Assembly (NCBI GenBank): GCA_020632475.1
Contig: JACKFM010000001.1
Location: 62,001-126,000 of the forward strand
DNA from: Candidatus Omnitrophota bacterium
GTDB taxonomy: Bacteria; Omnitrophota; Omnitrophia; Omnitrophales; Aquincolibacteriaceae
Length of the DNA stretch: 64,000 nt
Direction: 5' to 3'
Shown here: positions 14,200-20,852 of the stretch, piece after piece
Layout of the letters: each line of letters starts with the position of its first letter
Numbering within the stretch: position 1 is the stretch's first letter
Position numbers and translations under genes: made by a program
Notes under the pieces: generated by a model
Told to the model about the DNA's origin: nothing
What the model saw: only the letters and a program-made list of their open reading frames with translations
The model's database searches: none

Positions 14200-15560
14200 G
14201 CACTCAGTCCTCAAACCTCAGTCCTCAACCCTTACGTAAGACTCGCACAGAGTCAATGTTGCTGAATGTAGGTCCTTCGCATCCTGCGATGCACGGCATA
14301 GTACGTATTTTGACCGAACTTGAGGGTGAAGAGGTTATCGGTGCCGACATTGAAATCGGATATCTTCATCGCGCTTTTGAAAAGATGTCGGAGCAGAATG
14401 GTTATCTACAGGTCATTCCCTATACTGACCGGCTTAATTATGTTTCTCCGCTCATTAATAATGTAGGGTACTGTCTGGCGGTTGAAAAGCTTTTCGGGCT
14501 TGAAATTACCGAACGTGCAAAATACATTCGAGTCATCATGAGCGAGATTTCGCGTGTGACAGATCATTTGACCTGTATCGGTGCCACGGCCATGGAACTC
14601 GGGGCCTTTACGGCATTCCTGTATTTCATCAAGGCACGTGAATACCTGTATGAACTGGTGGAATCTGTGACCGGGGCCCGGTTGACGATTTCTTATACGC
14701 GCATTGGCGGTGTGAAGGGAGATCTTCCGAAGGATTTTGCAGAACGGTGCCGTGTTGCAATTAAAAAGACACGTGCTGAAATTAAAGAGGTCGATGCATT
14801 GTTGACTAAAAACCGTATTTTTTATGACCGGCTTAAAGATACCGGTAGAATCTCGGCCAAAGATGCGTTGGCCTATAGCATTACCGGGCCTTTTCTGCGT
14901 TCAACCGGCGTTGATTATGATGTGCGCCGTGCGACGCCTTATCTGGTGTATGACCGTTTTGATTTTGAGATTCCCGTCGGAGAACATGGCGATAACTATG
15001 ACCGCTATCTGTGCCGCATGGAAGAGATGGAACAAAGTCTCAGAATTGTGGAGCAGGCATTGGAACAGATTCCTGAAGGTGATGTGCTGCTGGATACGGA
15101 CGGTAAGGTTATCACCGGAGAAGCGATGGTTGACAGCGCGAAAATGGGATTAATCGAAGAAATTGCAGGAAGTTCTGCGGTGGTGGACCCGACGCTTGAC
15201 GGTACGAGCAAGGTGAATTACCGCAATATCGAAACGGTTAATAAACGTGCCTCACTGCCTCCTAAAGAAGATACTTACGGTAACATCGAAGGTTTAATGA
15301 ATCATTTCAAAACCGTCATGTGCGGACATGGTATTCGCCCACCCAAAGGTGAGGCCTATATGCCGGTTGAAGGCGCCAATGGCGAGCTTGGTTTTTATGT
15401 GGTCAGTGACGGCACCGATAAACCCTATCGTGTGCGCGTAAGACCGCCGTGTTTTACCATTATGGCGGCATTGCCTTTAATGTTAAAGGGAGAAACCTTT
15501 GCTGATATTATTCCGACGTTTGGATCGGTGAATATGATCGGCGGCGAACTTGATCGATGA
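14196..15560 (+). CDS. nuoD: NADH-quinone oxidoreductase subunit D
   Basis: The 49-kDa-type subunit, which together with NuoB forms the quinone site. Family landmarks: LNVGPSHPAMHG near the start, GYLHRAFEKMSE, YTDRLNYVSP, MSEISRVTDHL, and the C-terminal GELGFYVVSDGTDKPYR and FGSVNMIGGELDR. It has 454 residues; the extra length is at the N-terminus, where about 15 residues (STQSSNLSPQP and so on) are encoded by the inverted repeat of the upstream cassette. The ATG at 14196 overlaps the stop of the four-helix-bundle gene (ATGA); an older start may have been the ATG before LLNVGPSHP (about 14256). Core residues appear complete, so the subunit should be functional. Confidence 0.95.
   Translation: MSTQSSNLSPQPLRKTRTESMLLNVGPSHPAMHGIVRILTELEGEEVIGADIEIGYLHRAFEKMSEQNGYLQVIPYTDRLNYVSPLINNVGYCLAVEKLFGLEITERAKYIRVIMSEISRVTDHLTCIGATAMELGAFTAFLYFIKAREYLYELVESVTGARLTISYTRIGGVKGDLPKDFAERCRVAIKKTRAEIKEVDALLTKNRIFYDRLKDTGRISAKDALAYSITGPFLRSTGVDYDVRRATPYLVYDRFDFEIPVGEHGDNYDRYLCRMEEMEQSLRIVEQALEQIPEGDVLLDTDGKVITGEAMVDSAKMGLIEEIAGSSAVVDPTLDGTSKVNYRNIETVNKRASLPPKEDTYGNIEGLMNHFKTVMCGHGIRPPKGEAYMPVEGANGELGFYVVSDGTDKPYRVRVRPPCFTIMAALPLMLKGETFADIIPTFGSVNMIGGELDR
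14203..14224. repeat. Right inverted repeat of the S23 gene cassette, inside nuoD start
   Basis: CTCAGTCCTCAAACCTCAGTCC is the inverted partner of 13786-13807. It is in frame in nuoD and encodes residues 3-10 or so (TQSSNLSP), just after the ATG at 14196. Confidence 0.8.
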
Positions 15561-15562
15561 AC

Positions 15563-15597
15563 AGCGATAAGCGGTGAGAGTGATTATTCTTATCGCT
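15563..15597. repeat. Hairpin repeat between nuoD and nuoE (AGCGATAAG type)
   Basis: AGCGATAAG (15563-15571) and CTTATCGCT (15589-15597) form a perfect 9-bp stem with a 17-nt loop in the 54-bp gap. No T-run follows, so it is not an obvious terminator. A related element lies after nuoE. Confidence 0.65.
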
Positions 15598-15614
15598 TAT
15601 GATTAAACAAGTAG

Positions 15615-16100
15615 ATGACGATGAATATTTTTACAGAGCAATTCAAAAAACAAGCCGATGAAGTTGTGGCGCGTTATGAAACTAAACGCGCTTCGCTGCT
15701 TGAAATTCTGCATTTGGTCATGGAGACCTATGGATATGTTTCGGTGGAGGCCGAAGAAGCCGTTGCCGATTATCTGAAACTTCCGCCGATGGATGTTCAC
15801 GAAGTCGTTACTTTCTATACGCTTTATTACCGCCAACCCAAAGCAAAAACCCGTTTTAATGTGTGCCGTACCTTAAGCTGCAGTCTTGCCGGCAGCGATC
15901 GATTGATCAAGCATTTTGAAGAAAAACTTGGGATCAAAGCCGGACAAAAATCCGCAGACGGAAAATGCGGGCTGCAGGCGGTGGAGTGTCTGGGGGCCTG
16001 TGAGATGGCGCCGATGCTGCAGGTGAATGATGATGAATATGTCGGCGGATTGACCAAAGAAAGAATCGACGAACTGATTAAAAAATACATGACTTCATAG
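15615..16100 (+). CDS. nuoE: NADH-quinone oxidoreductase subunit E
   Basis: A 161-residue thioredoxin-fold subunit that carries 2Fe-2S cluster N1a next to the FMN site of NuoF. The four cysteines are at the expected spacing: C84 and C89 (VCRTLSC), C125 and C129 (CLGAC). The N-terminal helical part (LLEILHLVMETYGYVS, LPPMDVHEVVTFYTLY) is typical. There are two candidate ATGs, 15615 and 15621, giving MTMNIF or MNIF; neither has a strong ribosome-binding site. Related AGCGATAAGCG hairpins lie on both sides of the gene. Confidence 0.95.
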   Translation: MTMNIFTEQFKKQADEVVARYETKRASLLEILHLVMETYGYVSVEAEEAVADYLKLPPMDVHEVVTFYTLYYRQPKAKTRFNVCRTLSCSLAGSDRLIKHFEEKLGIKAGQKSADGKCGLQAVECLGACEMAPMLQVNDDEYVGGLTKERIDELIKKYMTS

Positions 16101-16155
16101 CGATAAGCGTTAAGTCATGCAGTAAAAGATATGTTTAACTTAGCACTTAGCGCTT
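16098..16155. repeat. Hairpin repeat between nuoE and nuoF (AGCGATAAGCG type)
   Basis: TAGCGATAAGCGTTAAGT (16098-16115) is an imperfect reverse complement (14 of 18) of 16138-16155. It shares AGCGATAAGCG with the hairpin between nuoD and nuoE, so the two are likely copies of one dispersed repeat. It begins at the nuoE stop codon. Confidence 0.6.
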
Positions 16156-16174
16156 ACTACTATTACTAAAAATT

Positions 16175-17458
16175 ATGGAAAAACTCATTTCAAAATATTT
16201 CGTTCCCGGTAAGACGTTTTCGATTGATGAGTACATCGCTGACGGAGGATACCAGGCCATCAGGACTGTTTTTGAGAAATTGGATTCGGCTTCCCTGATT
16301 GAGACGGTTAAAAAATCTAATCTGCGCGGACTGGGCGGAGCCGGATTTCCCTGCGGAATAAAATGGAGTTTCGTTCCTCAGAATACGGGCAAACCCGTTT
16401 ACCTGGTGGTCAATGCCGATGAAGGAGAGCCGGGTACGTTTAAAGATAAATATATTATCTCACATGTGCCGCACCTTCTGATCGAGGGGATTATGATCGC
16501 GGCCTTTGCCAATAATGTGCATAAAGCCTTTATTTATATCCGGGGCGAATATACAAGACCTTATCAGGCATTGGTCAAAGCCGTCAATGAAGCCTATGAA
16601 AAGGGATATCTTGGGAAAAATATTTTCGGTAAGGGTTTTGGCCTGGATATTGTTGTCCACCGGGGAGCAGGTGCTTATATCTGCGGGGAAGAGACAGGTC
16701 TTTTAGAATCGCTTGAAGGCAAACAGGGCCGGCCGCGTTTAAAACCGCCGTTTCCGGCTGTCGTCGGTTTGTTTGGATGCCCGACTGTAATCAATAACGT
16801 AGAGACTTTATCGTATCTGCCCTTTATTATTAATCGTGGTGCCGAGTGGTTCGCTTCGCTGGGATCGGACAAAAACGGCGGGATGCGTCTTTTCAGTGTG
16901 AGCGGACATGTCAAAAAGCCCGGGGTTTATGAGTTACCTCTCGGCATTCCGCTGCGTGAAATCATCTATACTTACGCGGGGGGTATCCGTGATGATCGCC
17001 GCTTAAAAGCCGTGGTGCCGGGCGGGCTTTCAGCCGCAATTCTCAAAGCGGATGAAATTGATGTCGGCATGGATTTTGACCAATTACGTGCCAAACAGAC
17101 TATGGCCGGATCGGCCGGTGTGATTGTGATGGATGAAAAGACTTGTATGGTGCGCTCCTTACTTGTCACCATGCGTTTTTATGCCCATGAGTCCTGTGGG
17201 CAGTGTTCACCCTGTCGTGAAGGTACGGGGTGGGTTCACCGCATTCTTGAACGCATTGCTTCAGGGGGGGGGAAGAGCAAGGACCTTGAAAACCTGTCGG
17301 ACATTTGTTCCTTTATGGGGGGTACGACAATTTGTGCGCTGGCCGACGGGGCGGCCATGCCGCTTCGCAGCTATCCTCAAAAATTCAAAGAGGAATTCGA
17401 ATATTTTATCCGGCATGGAAAAAGTATGATTGAACAAGGGGAGGAAGTCAGTGCCTAA
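16175..17458 (+). CDS. nuoF: NADH-quinone oxidoreductase subunit F
   Basis: A 427-residue subunit that binds NADH and FMN and holds 4Fe-4S cluster N3; it is the electron entry point of complex I. Seen: the FMN/NADH glycine-rich motif SNLRGLGGAGFPCGIKW (about residues 48-64), NADEGEPGTFKDKYI, GAGAYICGEETGLLESLEG, and the cluster motif C341-GQ-C344-SP-C347-REGTGW, with a fourth cysteine in the following TTICALADG. Length is normal. Its 3' end overlaps nuoG by 8 nt when the GTG start of nuoG is used. Confidence 0.95.
   Translation: MEKLISKYFVPGKTFSIDEYIADGGYQAIRTVFEKLDSASLIETVKKSNLRGLGGAGFPCGIKWSFVPQNTGKPVYLVVNADEGEPGTFKDKYIISHVPHLLIEGIMIAAFANNVHKAFIYIRGEYTRPYQALVKAVNEAYEKGYLGKNIFGKGFGLDIVVHRGAGAYICGEETGLLESLEGKQGRPRLKPPFPAVVGLFGCPTVINNVETLSYLPFIINRGAEWFASLGSDKNGGMRLFSVSGHVKKPGVYELPLGIPLREIIYTYAGGIRDDRRLKAVVPGGLSAAILKADEIDVGMDFDQLRAKQTMAGSAGVIVMDEKTCMVRSLLVTMRFYAHESCGQCSPCREGTGWVHRILERIASGGGKSKDLENLSDICSFMGGTTICALADGAAMPLRSYPQKFKEEFEYFIRHGKSMIEQGEEVSA
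17438..17444 (+). promoter_or_regulatory. Ribosome-binding site that decides the nuoG start
   Basis: GGGGAGG lies six bases before the GTG at 17451. The frame could start at a TTG at 17430, but that codon lies upstream of this site and would add seven non-conserved residues. The site supports GTG as the true start. Confidence 0.75.
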
Positions 17459-19085
17459 AGTTACGATTGACGGAAAAGAGATTGAGGTTCCCCAGGGAAC
17501 TCGTGTGATTGAAGCGGCCAAGATGGTCAATGTGGATGCGCCCTATTATTGTTATCATCCCGGTCTGTCGGTTGCCGGTAATTGCCGCATGTGCCTGGTC
17601 GAGGTTGAAAAAATGCCGAAACTGCAAATTGCCTGTCATATGCAGGTGCAGGACGGTATGGTCGTGTGCACGAATTCTGAGCGCGTGCTCAAAACACGCC
17701 AGCATATTCTGGAATTCCTTTTGGTCAATCATCCTTTGGATTGCCCTGTATGTGATCAGGCCGGAGAGTGCTGGCTGCAGGATTATTATATGAAGCACGG
17801 ACTTTATGATAGCCGTGTCAGTGAAAACAAAGTTAAAAAGCACAAGGCCGTTTCGTTAGGCCCCACGGTGATGCTGGATGCCGAACGGTGTATTTTATGT
17901 TCACGATGTGTCCGTTTTACCGACGAGATTTCAAAAACCCATGAGCTCGGCATTGCCAACCGCGGTGATCATTGCGAGATTCAGACCTTTCCGGGTAAAG
18001 AGTTGAACAATGATTATTCAGGAAACGTCGTTGATATTTGTCCTGTCGGAGCGTTAACCGATAAAGACTTTCGTTTTAAAATGCGTGTATGGTATTTACA
18101 GGCCAAAGATTCGATTTGCAACGGCTGCTCCATGGGTTGCAATATTCAGGTGCATTATAATCTGGATAGACCGCATCATGCGAAAGGTGAGCGTGTGATG
18201 CGCCTCAAACCCCGTTACAATGAACACGTCAATCAGTGGTGGATGTGCGATGAAGGCCGCTACGGCTATAAATATCATGATCATAACCGTATCTTGGCAC
18301 CCCTTAAAAGAGCGCAAGCCGATGTTCAGGAGATCTCCTGGGATGAATTATTTACCGAAGCCGCCCGGGATATCAGCGCGGCAGGCTCAAAGATGGCGGT
18401 GTTTTTATCGCCGCAACTTTCCAATGAGGAACTTTATCTTGCGCGGATTCTTTTCCGGGAAAAACTCGAATGCCGGAATATTTTTCTTGTGTCTCCGAAG
18501 GCGGACGGTAAAAGCGACGACTTTTTAATGAAAGCCGATAAAAATCCCAATACACGCGGTGCTGCCGATATCGGCTTTAAAGTTGACCCGAAAAGATTAG
18601 AGGGCTTTCAGGAGGCTTGTGAAAAAGGGCAGATTGAAGGGATCATTGTTTTCGGACAGGATCTTTTTGAACGGTTGAATGCGGGGCAGATGCAGCAGAT
18701 TATGCCCCGGTTGAAATGGTCTGTTTTTATCGGGTCTAATCATAATCTGATGTCTGAATCGGCTTCTTATGTCATGCCCTCGGCAACCTATGTTGAAAAA
18801 GAAGGAACTTTTACCAACTGTGAAGGGAAAGTTCAGAAATTCAATAAAGTTTTTAATCCATTGCCGCATGCATGGTCCGAATGGAAGATTCTAATTAACC
18901 TGGCTAAATACCTGGATGTCTATTTTGATCATGAGGAAGTTGAAGACATTTTTGAAGAGATGACCTCGCAGGTTGCGGCCTTTAAAAATTTAAAATATGA
19001 TGAGCTTGATCGCGGGAAAAGCGATATTCGTTCCATGGCGGCGCCGACGATTCCTGCGCTTGAACAGTACGATAATATTCTTTAG
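17451..19085 (+). CDS. nuoG: NADH-quinone oxidoreductase subunit G, short form
   Basis: Carries most clusters of the complex I peripheral arm. Cluster ligands are visible in order: 2Fe-2S with C34, C45, C48 and C62; the His-Cys 4Fe-4S motif HPLDCPVCDQAGEC; a 4Fe-4S site with CILCSRC and ICPVGAL; and the extra CNGCSMGC site with a cysteine in WMCDEGR (cluster N7 type). After about residue 220 comes a reduced molybdopterin-oxidoreductase-like domain ending with PSATYVEKEGTFTNCEGKVQ. At 544 residues it is well below the 700-900 usual for NuoG, the loss being in the C-terminal, catalytically inert domain. No frameshift is visible, so this is a compact form and not a pseudogene. The start is discussed at its ribosome-binding site. 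Confidence 0.93.
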   Translation: MPKVTIDGKEIEVPQGTRVIEAAKMVNVDAPYYCYHPGLSVAGNCRMCLVEVEKMPKLQIACHMQVQDGMVVCTNSERVLKTRQHILEFLLVNHPLDCPVCDQAGECWLQDYYMKHGLYDSRVSENKVKKHKAVSLGPTVMLDAERCILCSRCVRFTDEISKTHELGIANRGDHCEIQTFPGKELNNDYSGNVVDICPVGALTDKDFRFKMRVWYLQAKDSICNGCSMGCNIQVHYNLDRPHHAKGERVMRLKPRYNEHVNQWWMCDEGRYGYKYHDHNRILAPLKRAQADVQEISWDELFTEAARDISAAGSKMAVFLSPQLSNEELYLARILFREKLECRNIFLVSPKADGKSDDFLMKADKNPNTRGAADIGFKVDPKRLEGFQEACEKGQIEGIIVFGQDLFERLNAGQMQQIMPRLKWSVFIGSNHNLMSESASYVMPSATYVEKEGTFTNCEGKVQKFNKVFNPLPHAWSEWKILINLAKYLDVYFDHEEVEDIFEEMTSQVAAFKNLKYDELDRGKSDIRSMAAPTIPALEQYDNIL

Positions 19086-19133
19086 TCTACAGCGCGGACA
19101 GCGACTCAAAAACCACAATAGACGGAATAAAAT

Positions 19134-20249
19134 ATGATTGTGACAACGATTCTTGCAGGAATTGTTTTATTTATGGTGATTAATTTTGCGGCAATTCATA
19201 CCTGGATTGAACGCAAACAGAGCGCTGTGATGCAGGACCGTATCGGGGCCAACCGGGCCTATGTCGTTTTACCCTGGAAATGGGCCGCGCCGATTAACTG
19301 GCTTTTAAAACCCATTAATGAACTGGGGCTTTTTCATCCGATTGCCGATGCGATCAAGATGTTTACCAAAGAAGATTTTGTTCCGCCCTTCGGGGATAAG
19401 TTTTTACACACCTTAGCTCCGGTTCTTTCATTGACGTTCTCTTTGGTGGCCTTCGCGGCTATTCCTTTCGGGGATGTCCTGGTTCTGGGGGGGAAGGAGA
19501 TTCCCTTACAGGTCGCACCGATTAACGCCGGTCTGCTTTATGTTTTTGCGATTGCTTCGATGGGGGTTTACGGAGTCATTCTGGCCGGATTTTCTTCAAA
19601 TAACAATTATGCGTTTCTCGGAGGTATGCGGGCTTCAAGTCAGATGCTGGCCTATGAAATTACGCTTGGCGCCACATTGCTTGGCGTAGTGATGGTTTAT
19701 CAGTCGTTGGATCTGCAGGAAATTGTCAGAGGTCAGGGCGGTTACTGGTTAGGCTGGATTCCGGCATGGGGGATGTTTGCACAACCGGTCGGCTTTTTTC
19801 TTTTTTTAGCGGCCGGGATTGCCGAAACTAAGCGTATTCCTTATGACATGCCCGAGGGTGAAAGTGAGATTATCGGGTATTTTACCGAATACAGCGGTAT
19901 GAAATTCGGCATGTTCTTCTTTGCGGATTTCATTGAGACCATTATGGTTGCAGCTTTAGCCACAACGCTGTTTCTGGGCGGCTGGCAGGTGCCCTATCTG
20001 GCGGCTCACGGCTTTGTCTTTCCCTGGGGGGCGGAGATCGGACTGCCGCATCTTGCGGTGACCCTTCTTCAGATCGGGTCTTTTTGTTTTAAGGTTGTCG
20101 CCATGTGCTGGTTGTTTATGACCGTGCGGTGGACACTTCCGCGGTTCCGGTATGATCAACTGATGGAACTTGGCTGGAAAGGCATTTTCCCCGTTTCTCT
20201 GGTCAATATTGTTGTGACCGCTCTTGTTTTGCTTTGGATCGGAAATTGA
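19134..20249 (+). CDS. nuoH: NADH-quinone oxidoreductase subunit H
   Basis: The membrane subunit that forms most of the quinone chamber together with NuoB and NuoD. It has 371 residues and about eight to nine hydrophobic helices. Family motifs: WIERKQSAVMQDRIGANRA near residue 25, HPIADAIKMFTKEDF, YEITLGATLLG, and the acidic loop IAETKRIPYDMPEGESEIIG, followed by EYSGMKFGMFF. It is the last nuo gene in this stretch: nuoI, J, K, L, M and N do not follow, and crcB comes next. The rest of complex I must be encoded elsewhere or be missing. Confidence 0.95.
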   Translation: MIVTTILAGIVLFMVINFAAIHTWIERKQSAVMQDRIGANRAYVVLPWKWAAPINWLLKPINELGLFHPIADAIKMFTKEDFVPPFGDKFLHTLAPVLSLTFSLVAFAAIPFGDVLVLGGKEIPLQVAPINAGLLYVFAIASMGVYGVILAGFSSNNNYAFLGGMRASSQMLAYEITLGATLLGVVMVYQSLDLQEIVRGQGGYWLGWIPAWGMFAQPVGFFLFLAAGIAETKRIPYDMPEGESEIIGYFTEYSGMKFGMFFFADFIETIMVAALATTLFLGGWQVPYLAAHGFVFPWGAEIGLPHLAVTLLQIGSFCFKVVAMCWLFMTVRWTLPRFRYDQLMELGWKGIFPVSLVNIVVTALVLLWIGN

Positions 20250-20326
20250 GTCAGGGCTAAGGGCGGATCGTTAGTCCCCAATGACTTATTCGTAAGAGTC
20301 CAGCCCTTTTCTATAGGGAGCTAGAT

Positions 20327-20698
20327 ATGCTCACAAAAATGTTTTCGGTGATTACGGGTGGAGCGGCCGGAGCAATTTCGCGTTACGCCATAGTCAGTTT
20401 TGTCTATCATGTCTGGGGTCCCCGCTTCCCATATGGCACGATGATTGTCAATGTGGCCGGATGTTTTTTGGTCGGCTATCTCTCCATGATTGCAGACACC
20501 CATCTTTTCCTCGGGCAGAATGTCCGTATCCTTTTAATTGTCGGTTTTTGCGGTGCCTTTACAACCTTTTCATCTTTTATCCTTGAATCGACGGTGCTGA
20601 TTAAAGACGGTGAAAGTTTTAAGGCCTTTCTTAATATTTCGGTCAGTATCCTGCTTGGTTTTGCCGCACTTCGACTCGGGATTATGATGGGAGAATAA
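20327..20698 (+). CDS. crcB: Fluoride ion channel CrcB/Fluc
   Basis: A 123-residue, four-helix membrane protein that exports fluoride as a dual-topology dimer. Signature motifs: GGAAGAISRYA at the start, PYGTMIVNVAGCFLVGYL (the conserved Asn lies in the pore) and CGAFTTFSSFILES with the TTFS Phe/Ser track. A GGGAG ribosome-binding site lies 7 nt before ATG 20327. No fluoride riboswitch was recognised upstream; the 77-bp gap after nuoH contains only a weak AGGGCT/AGCCCT pairing followed by TTTT (20253-20310). Confidence 0.93.
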   Translation: MLTKMFSVITGGAAGAISRYAIVSFVYHVWGPRFPYGTMIVNVAGCFLVGYLSMIADTHLFLGQNVRILLIVGFCGAFTTFSSFILESTVLIKDGESFKAFLNISVSILLGFAALRLGIMMGE

Positions 20699-20718
20699 GG
20701 CGTGTAGTGATAAGGAAT

Positions 20719-20791
20719 GGTTCTGTTGAAGCGCCTAATTTGATTAGATCTTTACCTTCGTCACTGTTTTTATGAAGATTTCAACAGACCC
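20719..20791. repeat. Short inverted repeat between crcB and glnE-like gene
   Basis: GGTTCTGTTGAA (20719-20730) pairs with TTCAACAGACCC (20780-20791), 12 bp with one G-T. A second small hairpin, AAGTTCTA/TAGAACTT, follows within about 40 bp. It looks like a small palindromic insertion; no T-run follows. Confidence 0.5.
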
Positions 20792-20852
20792 ATAAGTCGT
20801 AAGTTCTAAGTTTTAGGTTGTAGAACTTAAAACTATTGAGTCGCTGAGTACA

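Noticed and set aside
17430..17450. TTG start for nuoG upstream of its ribosome-binding site
   Set aside because: The GGGGAGG site at 17438-17444 lies behind it and fits the GTG at 17451; the extra residues are not conserved in the family.
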